The notes under the pieces were generated by a model. The model did no database searches. It saw only the letters and a program-made list of their open reading frames with translations, and was not told the DNA's origin. From assembly GCA_015064155.1 (NCBI GenBank), contig SVST01000007.1, positions 1 through 64,000 of the forward strand: DNA of 64,000 nucleotides. Direction: 5' to 3'. The translations under genes and the position numbers were made by a program. This document shows positions 43,429 to 52,421 of the stretch, one piece after another. The stretch is from Oscillospiraceae bacterium (lineage in GTDB: Bacteria > Bacillota > Clostridia > Oscillospirales > CAG-272). The first letter of the stretch is position 1, and each line of letters starts with the position of its first letter.

Positions 43429-44019
43429 ATGGGACAGATTCAAGTACAGAAGAACGTAGGCGGGATCGAGGGACTTTGCATCATTGAGCCTGCCGTACAC
43501 GGTGATAACCGCGGCTATTTTATGGAAACCTACAACCAAAACGATATGCACGAGGCGGGTCTTGACATGGTATTCGTGCAGGACAATCAAAGCATGTCGG
43601 TAAAGGGCGTGTTGCGTGGCTTGCATTTCCAGAAGCAGTATGCGCAAGGCAAGCTGGTTCGTGTCATCAAGGGTGCCGTATTTGACGTTGCCGTTGATTT
43701 GCGAGAGGGCAGCGAAACCTTTGGAAAGTGGTACGGTGTTGAATTGACCGCTGAAAATCATAAGCAGTTTTATATTCCCGAGGGCTTTGCACACGGTTTT
43801 TTGGTGTTGAGCGATACGGCTGAATTTTGCTATAAGTGTACCGATTTCTACCACCCCGGTGACGAAGGCGGTTTGGCTTGGAATGACCCGAAGATCGGGA
43901 TCAAATGGCCGGAGCTTGTGGGAGAATATCGCGGAAGTGCGTCTGCAGACGGATACAGAATGGCGGACGGAACTCCCTTGAATATGAGTGAGAAGGATCA
44001 AAAATGGATGGGCATTTGA
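43429..44019 (+). CDS. rfbC: dTDP-4-dehydrorhamnose 3,5-epimerase
   Basis: The protein has 196 residues from ATG 43429 (GTGAGG 6 nt upstream; a GTG at 43417 overlaps this site). Motifs: EPAVHGDNRGYFMETYN, FVQDNQSMSVKGVLRGLHFQ with the catalytic His, KLVRVIKGAVFDVAVDLR and YIPEGFAHGFLVLSD, then WNDPKIGIKWP. It epimerises C3 and C5 of the 4-keto sugar. The final reductase rfbD is not next to it; a small lipoprotein gene overlaps its end instead. Confidence 0.95.
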   Translation: MGQIQVQKNVGGIEGLCIIEPAVHGDNRGYFMETYNQNDMHEAGLDMVFVQDNQSMSVKGVLRGLHFQKQYAQGKLVRVIKGAVFDVAVDLREGSETFGKWYGVELTAENHKQFYIPEGFAHGFLVLSDTAEFCYKCTDFYHPGDEGGLAWNDPKIGIKWPELVGEYRGSASADGYRMADGTPLNMSEKDQKWMGI

Positions 44020-44294
44020 CACCGAAGTCCATCATCGCAGCTATTACGCTGCTGTTGACGGCAAGCCTTTTTTGTGGGTGTATCCATTACGAAAGGCGTC
44101 CCGAGGAAACCACGGGGAATCCGGGGGTGAGTACTCCGATTTCTACGGAACAGCTTACCGCAGATTCCGAACCCGTGACCGAGCCGCCGTCTTCTACCGA
44201 GTCACCGACAAGCGAATCCTTTTCCACCGCAGTGCCAACCGATGAAAACGGCTTTCCAAACGGCACCGAGGATGACGCTACGAAGCGATATTAA
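44004..44294 (+). CDS. Small lipoprotein with Thr/Ser/Glu/Pro-rich tail, overlapping rfbC
   Basis: The protein has 96 residues. It starts inside rfbC with AAGGATCAAA as binding site. A short N-terminus is followed by a hydrophobic stretch and the lipobox FCGC (Cys near 26). The mature part is low-complexity (GNPGVSTPISTEQLT ... EPPSSTESPTSESF) and has no recognised domain. It resembles the linkers of the larger lipoproteins in this window without any attached module. It may be a short surface anchor or a degenerate remnant; the 16-nt overlap suggests translational coupling to the rhamnose-pathway genes. Confidence 0.6.
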   Translation: MDGHLTPKSIIAAITLLLTASLFCGCIHYERRPEETTGNPGVSTPISTEQLTADSEPVTEPPSSTESPTSESFSTAVPTDENGFPNGTEDDATKRY

Positions 44295-44455
44295 GCAAAA
44301 CACAAATAAACGAGATGCGGTTGCCCCTCGCCTTCCGATGCGTGTCGATTGGGCGAAGGGCACCGTTTTCTTTGAAAGAAAGGCAAGACCGAGCCGCTTG
44401 GCAAAACGAAACGGCAAACGGCGCGGTGTTTCCTTTCTCTCGGAAAGGAGCTTTC
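44295..44455. other. Spacer before yfmF with a possible terminator hairpin
   Basis: TGCCCCTCGCC (about 44319-44330) can pair with GGCGAAGGGCA (about 44352-44362) with one mismatch, followed by CCGTTTTCTTT. This may end the rfb transcript. No clear sigma-A promoter for yfmF is seen. Confidence 0.4.
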
Positions 44456-45760
44456 TTGAAACCGATTTTGAAATCCGTAACACAGTCGCTTTCCTTGCGT
44501 GTGTTGCCAACCGACCGATTCAAGGCGGGGATGCTGTCGCTGTCGGCAGTGTTGCCGATTACAGCGGAAACAACCCCGATGACCTCTCTTTTGCTGTCGG
44601 TTCTTTTGCGCGGAACAGAAAAATATCCAACCCTTGAGGCAATCAACCGCCGCTTGGACTATTTGTTTGGAACCGAGCTGACAATTCGCAATTTTTATCG
44701 CGGGGACGCACAGGTGATCGGTTTTTCGGCGGAGCTGTTGGACGTTGCGTATCTGGCAGGGGAGGATCCGACGCGTGAAATTTTGGACGTTGTAGATCAG
44801 ATTTTGTTCCATCCCCTGCTGGATGAAAACGGATATTTGACCGAAAAATACGTGGAGAGCGAGAAAAAATTGCAATGCGATTCGATTCGGTCGATCAAAA
44901 ATAATCCGCGTGTCTATGCCGCGGAACGGATACGCGCGCTGTTGTATGAGGGGCAACCGTGCGGAGTTCCTGCTTACGGTACGGAACAGGCAATCATGGC
45001 GATTACTCCCGAAGTATTGACGGCGCATTGGAGAAATCTTGTCAAAAATCTGACGCTTGATTGCTTTTATATCGGGTCTATGGATACGGACCGACTTGCA
45101 GAGCATCTGTCGGCAACGCTGGGAACCTCCTTGACCGCTTCGCATACCGCGTATCCAACCGTTTGCTCGTCGGTTCCACTGCCCAAAGCACCAAGGACCG
45201 TTTCCGAAACGATTGAAGCGGGGCAAAGTCATTTGCTGCTTGCCTACCGATCCTCTTTGACGCTGAACGACGCGCGGCATGCCGCATGTATGGTGTTCAA
45301 CGAGATGCTTGGAGCATCGCCCGTATCGCGATTGTTTGTTTACGTGCGGGAAAAGCTTTCCCTTTGCTATAGTTGTTCTTCCTCCTACCGCCCGATGAAG
45401 GGAACCTTGCAGATTGCCTGCGGCTTGCATCGCGACAATCGGGAGGTGGCAGAGGCAGAGATCAAAAAGCAGATGGAAGACTTGATATGCGGAAGCTTTT
45501 CGGATGCCGAGCTGGAGGCGGCGAAAAAGTCGCTCCGCCATTTTTTGCGACAGTCGGAGGACAGTCCTGCGGCATTGGAAAGCTTCTATTACAACCGTGC
45601 GCTTACGCAAAATGAAACGACGTTGGATGATTTGCGTCGGGCAATCGAAGCCGTTACACGGGAAGATGTGACGGAGGTGGCAAGAGCTTTTTCTTTGCAC
45701 ACGGTTTATTTCTTGGAGGGTACTTTGAACGAGGAGGACGACGTTGATGAAGAAGACTGA
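44456..45760 (+). CDS. yfmF: M16-family peptidase-like protein YfmF (non-catalytic partner; TTG start)
   Basis: The protein has 434 residues if translation starts at TTG 44456, placed 6 nt after GGAAAGGAG. Upstream in-frame residues are basic and unlike the family, while the sequence after the TTG (LKSVTQSLSLRVLPTDRFKAG) matches the usual beginning of this family. The M16 fold is recognisable (LLRGTEKYPTLEAINRRLDYL, YLTEKYVESEKKLQCDSI, EAGQSHLLLAYRSS), but the HxxEH zinc motif is absent. It overlaps yfmH by 14 nt and likely forms a heterodimer with it. In Bacillus these two are linked to EF-P modification/processing. Confidence 0.85.
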   Translation: MKPILKSVTQSLSLRVLPTDRFKAGMLSLSAVLPITAETTPMTSLLLSVLLRGTEKYPTLEAINRRLDYLFGTELTIRNFYRGDAQVIGFSAELLDVAYLAGEDPTREILDVVDQILFHPLLDENGYLTEKYVESEKKLQCDSIRSIKNNPRVYAAERIRALLYEGQPCGVPAYGTEQAIMAITPEVLTAHWRNLVKNLTLDCFYIGSMDTDRLAEHLSATLGTSLTASHTAYPTVCSSVPLPKAPRTVSETIEAGQSHLLLAYRSSLTLNDARHAACMVFNEMLGASPVSRLFVYVREKLSLCYSCSSSYRPMKGTLQIACGLHRDNREVAEAEIKKQMEDLICGSFSDAELEAAKKSLRHFLRQSEDSPAALESFYYNRALTQNETTLDDLRRAIEAVTREDVTEVARAFSLHTVYFLEGTLNEEDDVDEED

Positions 45761-47039
45761 ATTCTCTTCGGCTCTTTTGCGGGAGCGTTATATCAAATTT
45801 ACGCACCCCTCGGGACTTCCCATTTACGTGTTCCCAAAAAAAATGACAACCACGTTTGCTTATTTTGCCGTACGCTACGGGTCGCAGAACTGTGAATGGG
45901 TGGATGCCTCGGGAAATCCGATGCGAGACCCCGACGGAGTGGCGCATTTTTTGGAGCATAAGCTGTTTGAAAATGAGGATGGATCGGATGCCTTTGCCCG
46001 TTTTTCCGAGCTGGGAGCCGATGCCAATGCTTATACCTCCTACGATCGCACTGCCTATCTTTGCAGCTGTACCGAAAACGTCGAGGACGTGCTGGCGGAG
46101 CTGTTACACTTCGTGACGCACCCGCATTTTACCGATGCATCGGTCAAGAAGGAGCAGGGAATCATTGCCGAGGAAATCCGTATGTATGAGGACAATCCTT
46201 GGGAGCGTTGCTATCAAAACTTGTTGAAATTGCTTTACCGCAAGCACCCCGTTCGAAAAAACATTTGCGGAACGCAGTCGTCGATTCGAAAAATCACCCC
46301 CGAGCTTTTGTATGCGTGCTACAACCGCTTCTACGCACCCGAAAATATGGTGCTGATCGTTTGTGGGGACGTCGCTCCCGAAACGGTACTGGCTGTTGTC
46401 GACCGCGCACTGCCGCAAGAATTTCTTTTGCGTCGGGCAACGGGCTTGCGTGTTCCGCGAGAAACCGGAGCCGTGGCAGGCTCGTATGCCGAGATTTCTA
46501 TGCCGATTTCAAAGCCCATTTACGCGATCGGCATCAAGGACGGAGTGCTTGGAGGTACACCGAACGAGCGTCTTCGCTTGGAGCTTTGTCACGCGATGCT
46601 GGACGAAATTCTGTTTTCACGCTCGGGTCATTTTTACAACGATCTGTTTGAACGCGGCATTTTGACACCGTCCTATTCTTCGGGGTATTCGGTGGGAGAT
46701 GGATTCTCCTTTTACTCCTTGGAGGGCGAAGCCGATGATCCGCAAGCGGTGCTTGACGAATTGAAGTCCTATCTTGCCTCGGTTTGCAAAAATGGCATTG
46801 CCGATGAGGATTTTGAGCGTGCGCGACGCGTTTTGTATGCGGACGAGGTTTGTACCTACGATTCCACCGAGGAAATTGCAACACGTCTTTTGACCTTTGC
46901 TTTCGAGGGAACCGAGCTGTTCTCGTGTCCCGCGCTGCTGCAGAAGATCTCCAAGAAAGAATTGGAGGAGCTGCTACGCGCAACCGTTTTTGAAAATCGA
47001 TTCTCACTTTCGGTGGTTTTGCCGTCCGAAAGTCACTAA
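45747..47039 (+). CDS. yfmH: M16-family zinc peptidase YfmH
   Basis: The protein has 430 residues from ATG 45747, 9 nt after GAGGAGG. The inverted zinc motif is complete: VAHFLEHKLFE (HxxEH), with the distal Glu in KKEQGIIAEEIRMYED. ADANAYTSYDRTAYLCSC and YNRFYAPENMVLIVCGDV are typical of M16 N-domains, and the second half is the inactive-type repeat. It is the catalytic partner of the preceding protein. The next gene, lgt, starts 24 nt downstream. Confidence 0.88.
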   Translation: MKKTEFSSALLRERYIKFTHPSGLPIYVFPKKMTTTFAYFAVRYGSQNCEWVDASGNPMRDPDGVAHFLEHKLFENEDGSDAFARFSELGADANAYTSYDRTAYLCSCTENVEDVLAELLHFVTHPHFTDASVKKEQGIIAEEIRMYEDNPWERCYQNLLKLLYRKHPVRKNICGTQSSIRKITPELLYACYNRFYAPENMVLIVCGDVAPETVLAVVDRALPQEFLLRRATGLRVPRETGAVAGSYAEISMPISKPIYAIGIKDGVLGGTPNERLRLELCHAMLDEILFSRSGHFYNDLFERGILTPSYSSGYSVGDGFSFYSLEGEADDPQAVLDELKSYLASVCKNGIADEDFERARRVLYADEVCTYDSTEEIATRLLTFAFEGTELFSCPALLQKISKKELEELLRATVFENRFSLSVVLPSESH

Positions 47040-47063
47040 ATTTACAAGAAAGAGGGATGTATT

Positions 47064-48116
47064 ATGCCTGCGTATTACGCTGCAACAACGTATATAGACC
47101 CGACGACCATCTCTTTCCCGGGGCTTGGGATCGATCCCTTCACCGTGGATAAAATTGCCTTTTCGATTGGAAAGGTTGAAGTGCGTTGGTACGGAATTCT
47201 CATCACGATCGGAATCGTGCTTGCCTTTTTGTATGCCGCATGGCGCGGTAAACGAAACGAGGGCATCATCTTTGACGACGTCATTGATATCGGTTTGGTG
47301 ACCGTGCTTCTCGGTGTGCTGGGGGCGCGCTTGTATTACGTGCTCACAACCTTAGACGAGGGCTATTATCACAATTTGATCGACGTTTTCGCCGTTTGGG
47401 ACGGTGGTCTTGCCATTTACGGCGGTATCATCGGCGGATGTACGGGTATTTTCGTGGCTTGCAAGGTCAAGAAATTGAAGTGGCGTCGCGCCTTTGATAT
47501 GATTGCTCCGGGTGTAATGATCGCGCAGGCTCTTGGCCGTTGGGGGAACTTCTTCAACGGAGAAGCGTACGGAAGTCCTATTTTTGACAAAACCGCGTAT
47601 TATTTCTTCAATACCGAGCACGCGCTTGCCTCCGGCAAGGGAACGATTTTTCACACGCTGCGTATGGGAGTTTCGCACGCTGTTACACCCGTGCAAACGG
47701 TGTTCTTTCATCCCACGTTCTTTTACGAATGCGTTTGGAATATCGTTGGCTTTATTTTGATCAATCTGTTTTATAAGCGAAAGAAATACGACGGACAGAT
47801 CGCGCTTCTGTACTTTACCTGGTACGGCTTTGGCAGAATGTTTATTGAAGGCTTCCGAACCGACAGCCTCTATATTCCCGGTACGACGACGTGGCGTATT
47901 TCGCAATGCTTGGGACTTTTGTGCTTTGGAGTGGGACTTACGCTTTTGCTGGTCTTTTTCTTCCGCAAAACGAGAGAACCTGTGTTTGCGGCGGTAGAAA
48001 CGTCGGCAGTGCAACCCCATGCCGAGGAAACGTCCGACAACGAGCAACCGATCAATGAAGTTGAACAAAACGATACGAATGAAAAGGAGAACCAAAACAA
48101 TGGCAATGCTGATTGA
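47064..48116 (+). CDS. lgt: Prolipoprotein diacylglyceryl transferase
   Basis: The protein has 350 residues and about seven membrane helices. Key motifs: [49 protein letters not shown] (the Lgt signature), [15 protein letters not shown] and [11 protein letters not shown]. It transfers diacylglycerol to the lipobox Cys of prolipoproteins, five of which are encoded in this window. The tail after the last helix is acidic and about 45 residues longer than usual ([20 protein letters not shown]). The start of folD lies within this tail, so the two overlap by 17 nt. Confidence 0.95.
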   Translation: MPAYYAATTYIDPTTISFPGLGIDPFTVDKIAFSIGKVEVRWYGILITIGIVLAFLYAAWRGKRNEGIIFDDVIDIGLVTVLLGVLGARLYYVLTTLDEGYYHNLIDVFAVWDGGLAIYGGIIGGCTGIFVACKVKKLKWRRAFDMIAPGVMIAQALGRWGNFFNGEAYGSPIFDKTAYYFFNTEHALASGKGTIFHTLRMGVSHAVTPVQTVFFHPTFFYECVWNIVGFILINLFYKRKKYDGQIALLYFTWYGFGRMFIEGFRTDSLYIPGTTTWRISQCLGLLCFGVGLTLLLVFFFRKTREPVFAAVETSAVQPHAEETSDNEQPINEVEQNDTNEKENQNNGNAD

Positions 48117-48942
48117 CGGGAAAAGAATTTCTGCTCTCGTTCGCGAAGAGATCAAAGAAAAAACTGCCGCGTTGAAGACTGAAAAGGGAATTGTTCCCGG
48201 TCTTGCGGTGATTATCGTGGGCGAAGACCCTGCGTCGCAGGTATACGTACGGAACAAGGCGCGAGCTTGTGAGGAGGTCGGATTTTATTCCGAGGTTTAC
48301 CGCTTGCCCGCAGAAACCACCCAAGAGGAGTTGAACGCGCTGGTTGATTCGCTCAATGTAAACGACGCGATCCACGGAATTTTGGTACAGCTTCCGCTTC
48401 CCAAGCATTTGGATGAAACCGACGTGCTGTTGCGCATCAATCCCGATAAGGACGTGGATGCGTTCCATCCGTACAACGTGGGGAATATCATGATCGGTGA
48501 CTATCGCTTCCTGCCTTGCACCCCCGCGGGTGTGATGGAGCTGTTGAAGCGGAGCAATATCGATCCTGCAGGAAAGAAGTGCGTGGTGATCGGACGCTCC
48601 AATATCGTCGGAAAGCCGATGGCAATGCTTCTTTTGCACGCAAACGGTACGGTGACGATTTGTCACAGCCGCACCAAGGATTTGGCGGCAGTTTGCCGTG
48701 AAGCCGATATTTTGGTGGTTGCGATCGGACGTGCCGATTTTGTTGGCGCGGATATGGTCAAGCCGGGCGCGGTTGTGATCGACGTCGGTATGAATCGTCG
48801 TGAGGACGGAAAGCTGACGGGCGACGTCAATTTCTCCGAGGTTGAGCCGATTGCATCTGCAATCACACCGGTTCCGGGCGGAGTTGGTCCCATGACCATC
48901 ACGATGCTGTTGCAGAATACGTTCACCGCTGCGAACAAATAA
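48100..48942 (+). CDS. folD: Bifunctional methylenetetrahydrofolate dehydrogenase/cyclohydrolase
   Basis: The protein has 280 residues from ATG 48100 (AAGGAG 10 nt upstream); a second ATG is 6 nt later. Motifs: [20 protein letters not shown] with the catalytic Lys, [47 protein letters not shown] (NADP fold) and [15 protein letters not shown]. It interconverts 5,10-methylene- and 10-formyl-THF in one-carbon metabolism. It is the last gene of the yfmF-yfmH-lgt-folD run and is followed by a strong terminator. Confidence 0.96.
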   Translation: MAMLIDGKRISALVREEIKEKTAALKTEKGIVPGLAVIIVGEDPASQVYVRNKARACEEVGFYSEVYRLPAETTQEELNALVDSLNVNDAIHGILVQLPLPKHLDETDVLLRINPDKDVDAFHPYNVGNIMIGDYRFLPCTPAGVMELLKRSNIDPAGKKCVVIGRSNIVGKPMAMLLLHANGTVTICHSRTKDLAAVCREADILVVAIGRADFVGADMVKPGAVVIDVGMNRREDGKLTGDVNFSEVEPIASAITPVPGGVGPMTITMLLQNTFTAANK

Positions 48943-48957
48943 TCCCCAATAAAACAG

Positions 48958-49001
48958 AACCGCCCCACCGCGCATAGAGTTGCGCGGTGGGGCGGTTTTC
49001 G
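48958..49001. terminator. Bidirectional terminator between folD and the araC-type gene
   Basis: Long GC-rich stem AACCGCCCCACCGCGCA with TGCGCGGTGGGGCGGTT and a 6-nt loop, T-rich after it on the plus strand. Confidence 0.88.
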
Positions 49002-49748
49002 CTACATTGAAGCATTCCGAAATTCGGAGGGGGAGGTCAGTGTATGCTTTTTGAAAAAGTTGCTGAAGTAATATTCGTTCTCAAATCCGCAGGTATAGGC
49101 AATCTCCTTGATGGGAAGAGCCGTTTCGGAGAGCAGCTGTTTCGCCTTTTGCAGTCGAAGCACCGCAAGATACTCGGAGGGATTCATTCCCGTATATTGC
49201 TTGAAGCACCGCAGGAACTGTACGTAGGACAGCTCTGCTTCCTTGGCAAGCTCGGACAAGAGCAGCTTTTTGTGAAGACTCTCGCTGATTTTAACAATTA
49301 CCCGTTCGATTCTCGCGTCACGCACGGCAAGCTCGTTCATTTGCGTTGCATTTTCAATGGCATATTGGGTGACGATATCCGAAAACAGTGAGCAACGCAT
49401 GGAAAATTCCTCTTTGAACACACCCGTGTCCAGCTTTTCCAAAAGAGCAATCGTCGATTGAATTCTGGCAGTATCGGAAAAGGTGATCTTATCCTGCAAA
49501 AAAATCGGGGTATCGGAACGGTACCGAAAAAAATACATGGTCACGGGAGTGATGATCTTGCGTTCGTACAAGACGTTTTTTCGAAACAGTGCGCCTTCGC
49601 CGGCACCTACCGTGATCGGCTCGCCGTCAAAGGAAAAGGTAAAGCTTCCCGATTTTACCAGCGCAAAGATATCGTCGGAGCCGAGATATCGCTCCATTTG
49701 AAATTCTTCTCGGTAAATTCGAAGATTGACAAGTAATTGTACGGACAT
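49002..49748 (-). CDS. AraC-family transcriptional regulator of the sugar-acid operon
   Basis: The protein has 248 residues, with GAGGAGAAGCGT before ATG. The N-terminal half is a cupin-like sensing domain (FALVKSGSFTFSFDGEPITV, GAGEGALFRKN). The C-terminal half has two helix-turn-helices: LLLSELAKEAELSYVQFLRC and PIKEIAYTCGFENEYYFSNF followed by FKKHTLTSPSEFR, the standard AraC signature. It is the last gene of the minus-strand operon, 28 nt after the aldolase, so it is probably its activator (inference). Confidence 0.92.
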   Translation of the reverse strand: MSVQLLVNLRIYREEFQMERYLGSDDIFALVKSGSFTFSFDGEPITVGAGEGALFRKNVLYERKIITPVTMYFFRYRSDTPIFLQDKITFSDTARIQSTIALLEKLDTGVFKEEFSMRCSLFSDIVTQYAIENATQMNELAVRDARIERVIVKISESLHKKLLLSELAKEAELSYVQFLRCFKQYTGMNPSEYLAVLRLQKAKQLLSETALPIKEIAYTCGFENEYYFSNFFKKHTLTSPSEFRNASM

Positions 49749-49776
49749 ACGCTTCTCCTCGCTTCAATGGCGGTTT

Positions 49777-50439
49777 TTATTGGTTGTCGACGGTGTGACG
49801 CCTTGCAATTTCGGTGTGCAGGCGTGCGTTTTCGGTGATCTTTTCAAAGCAGCCGCCCTCGGCAAGCTCCTTGGTGACGATGGTTGCACCTGCCGCAACG
49901 GCAACGGCACCCGTGTTTAAAAAGGCATCCACGGTATCGGGATTGATACCGCCGGTAGGAATGAACGGGATATGCGAAAGCGGTGACATGACGTTTTTGA
50001 GGTATCCGATCTCGTGGGGAGCTACGGGGAAGATCTTAACGATATCGGCACCCATTTCGTACGCGTGCAAAATCTCGGTGGGGGTATATGCCCCGGGGAT
50101 GGCAAGCATTCCGTTGGCTTTTGTATAGGCAATGACCGATTCTTTGGTGCAGGGAGAAACGATGAATTCTGCGCCTGCCTCGTGTGCGGCACGTGCAAAG
50201 TCCTCGGAGATCACCGTTCCCGCACCAACCGATACCGAGTCCCCGTACAGCTCCTTGACCGTGCGGATAATTGCTTGCGTGTCGGCAACGGTGGAGGCAA
50301 GACTCGGATTAAAGGTGACTTCAAAAATACGCACACCGCCTTCGTACATGGCGCGCACCGTATCAGCCGCTACCGCAGGGGAGATGTGCCGAAGGATTCC
50401 GATGAATTTGTAGGTTTTGATAAATTCCATGGAAGTCAT
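49777..50439 (-). CDS. KDPG/KHG aldolase family (2-keto-3-deoxy-sugar-acid aldolase)
   Basis: The protein has 220 residues. GILRHISPAVAADTVRAMYE and GGVRIFEVTFN (Glu), VGAGTVISEDFARAAHEAGA, PGAYTPTEILHAYEMGADIV followed by KIFP with the Schiff-base Lys, and IPTGGINPDTV all match KDPG/KDPGal aldolases. It cleaves a 2-keto-3-deoxy-(phospho)aldonate into pyruvate and an aldehyde. The start overlaps the dehydratase stop in ATGA. No KDG kinase gene is present in the operon. Confidence 0.92.
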   Translation of the reverse strand: MTSMEFIKTYKFIGILRHISPAVAADTVRAMYEGGVRIFEVTFNPSLASTVADTQAIIRTVKELYGDSVSVGAGTVISEDFARAAHEAGAEFIVSPCTKESVIAYTKANGMLAIPGAYTPTEILHAYEMGADIVKIFPVAPHEIGYLKNVMSPLSHIPFIPTGGINPDTVDAFLNTGAVAVAAGATIVTKELAEGGCFEKITENARLHTEIARRHTVDNQ

Positions 50440-51620
50440 ACGTTTTCTCCGATCCCTTTGAAATAAAAGATGGTGTCGTCCTTGGGGCGGATCTCGGTGA
50501 GCGTTCCCGTATAATGGCGCAGATTGATGGGATGATAGGGGCGCTTTTCAACCTCTTCCACGAACACGTCGATGCCCAGTCCCGGTTTATCGTTGATCAG
50601 AATACAGCCGTCCTCGAATACGACCTCTTCGTTTGTGATTTTTTTGCGGAAGGATCCGTCGTTGATCATGATTTCATGGATCAGGAAGTTGGGCGTTGCG
50701 GCGGCAAGCTGAAGAATTGCCGCGTTGGAGATGGGACCCGAGGGGTTGTGGAAGGAAATGGGGATATGCTTGGACTCTGCCATCGCGGCAATCTTTTTGC
50801 ATTCCATCATGCCGCCCGTATGGAACATATCGGGCTGTGCGATATCCACGGCGTTCTTGGAGAACAGATCCTCGAAGCCGTAAATGCTGTAAACGCGCTC
50901 GCCTGCCGCAATCGGAATCAGTGACTTTTTCTTGACCTCGGCAATTGCCGTCAAATTATCGGGCGGGCAGGGCTCTTCCATCAGCATCGGCTTGAAAGGT
51001 GCCAGCTCACGGGAAATTTCAATGGCGGTGTAGGGATTGAAGCGTCCGTGACACTCAATCAGCAGCTCCACATTGTCCCCCACCGCTTCGCGTACCGCGC
51101 CTACGATTTCTACGGCGAGATTCATATCCTCCTTGGAGATCGTCATGTGGGATTTCCCGAAAGGATCCCATTTCAATGCCTTTACGCCGAGAGCTACCGT
51201 TTCCTTGGCTTTTTGTGCAAAGTTTTCGGGGGTTTTGGAGCCGGAGAACCAGCCGTTTGCGTACATTTTGACACGGTCACGCATTTTTCCGCCGAAAAAC
51301 GTGTACACGGGGACGTTTAAGGTCTTTCCCATAATGTCCCACATTGCCATTTCGATGCCGCTGATTGCCGACATGAGAACGGGGCCGCCCTTCCAGTAGA
51401 TGTCGCGGTAGACCTCAAAGCGCATCTTTTCGATCTCAAAGGGGTTGCGTCCGATGATCAGGCGCTTCAAATCCTCAACGCATCCGCTGAGAGCCATTTC
51501 CTGCGTGCCAAGCGATGCCTCACCCCAACCGTAGATCCCCTCGTCGGTTTCCACCTTGATAAAGGTCCAGTTGGTGCGGTATGCATCCATAATATAGGTT
51601 TTGATATCCGTAATTTTCAT
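50436..51620 (-). CDS. Enolase-superfamily sugar-acid dehydratase (D-galactonate dehydratase-like)
   Basis: The protein has 394 residues from ATG 51620 (AAAGGAAAACG upstream). It has the capping domain (MKITDIKTYIMDAY, KVETDEGIYGWGEAS) and the barrel with LLIECHGRFNPYTA (first metal ligand and His), MLMEEPCPPDN (second), AAGERVYSIYGF (third) and ISFHNPSGPISNAA (His of the dehydratase subgroup). Family members dehydrate D-galactonate, gluconate or related acids to 2-keto-3-deoxy acids. The first ligand is Glu rather than the usual Asp, so the precise substrate is open. The product fits the aldolase downstream. Confidence 0.88.
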   Translation of the reverse strand: MKITDIKTYIMDAYRTNWTFIKVETDEGIYGWGEASLGTQEMALSGCVEDLKRLIIGRNPFEIEKMRFEVYRDIYWKGGPVLMSAISGIEMAMWDIMGKTLNVPVYTFFGGKMRDRVKMYANGWFSGSKTPENFAQKAKETVALGVKALKWDPFGKSHMTISKEDMNLAVEIVGAVREAVGDNVELLIECHGRFNPYTAIEISRELAPFKPMLMEEPCPPDNLTAIAEVKKKSLIPIAAGERVYSIYGFEDLFSKNAVDIAQPDMFHTGGMMECKKIAAMAESKHIPISFHNPSGPISNAAILQLAAATPNFLIHEIMINDGSFRKKITNEEVVFEDGCILINDKPGLGIDVFVEEVEKRPYHPINLRHYTGTLTEIRPKDDTIFYFKGIGENV

Positions 51621-51636
51621 ATCGATCGTTTTCCTT

Positions 51637-52401
51637 TCAAGTGCTTTCTTTTGAGTAGGGCAGAATACAGACCGAGATGCCCGAATCAACGGTCAGATCG
51701 GTTCCCGTGATGCTGGCGGATTGGTCGGTACCAAGGAAATAGACTGCATTGGCGATCTCTTGCTCGGTTGATTCTCTGCCAACGGGATAGCGTGCGCGGC
51801 GCGCGGCAATCTCTTCAGCGGAAAGCGCATTCCATCGATCCGAATGAATGGCTCCCGCTACCACGTTGTTGGCGCGAATGTTGTATTCTCCCAGTTCAAA
51901 CGCAATATTTTTGACGAGCAACGAAATTGCCGCCTTGGTCATGGAATAAACGGCTCTGCCGCGAACCGCACCTGTTCCCTGAACCGATCCGATGGTCACG
52001 ATATTTCCGCCGCCGTGCCGCTTCATAACCTCCGCTGCCGCCTGACAGCAGAAAAACGTTCCCTTGATGTTTACGTCAACGATGTCGCAAAAGCTTTGCT
52101 CGTCGGTGTTCATGACACCGAAATTTATGCCGAGATGGGCTGCATTGGCAACGAATACGTCGATGGAACCAAGGTCGCGCTCTGCCGATAAGAAGACCTC
52201 CCGAATTTCATTCGCGCTTGTAAACGACAGCCCATAGCCCTTGGCGGGAACCGAAAATTCCGAAGCCAGTTCACTTGCCGTTCGTTCCGCTTTCTTTTGA
52301 TCTCGGCTGGTGATGGCAATTCCATATCCGTTTTGGGCAAACTGCCGTGCGATGGCAAGTCCCGTGTTTACGGTACCGCCCGTAATCAAAATATTTTTCA
52401 T
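51637..52401 (-). CDS. Short-chain dehydrogenase/reductase
   Basis: The protein has 254 residues from ATG 52401, preceded by GCGGAGAAATCAAC. The cofactor loop is LITGGTVNTGLAIARQ (TGGxxxTG instead of the usual TGxxxGIG). Then come VFVANAAHLG (NAA), IVTIGSVQG with catalytic Ser and YSMTKAA with Tyr-x3-Lys, then the typical DQSASITGTDLTVDSG ending. It probably oxidises a sugar or hydroxy acid in the pathway. It sits 16 nt before the dehydratase. Confidence 0.88.
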   Translation of the reverse strand: MKNILITGGTVNTGLAIARQFAQNGYGIAITSRDQKKAERTASELASEFSVPAKGYGLSFTSANEIREVFLSAERDLGSIDVFVANAAHLGINFGVMNTDEQSFCDIVDVNIKGTFFCCQAAAEVMKRHGGGNIVTIGSVQGTGAVRGRAVYSMTKAAISLLVKNIAFELGEYNIRANNVVAGAIHSDRWNALSAEEIAARRARYPVGRESTEQEIANAVYFLGTDQSASITGTDLTVDSGISVCILPYSKEST

Positions 52402-52421
52402 GTTGATTTCTCCGCTTGGAT

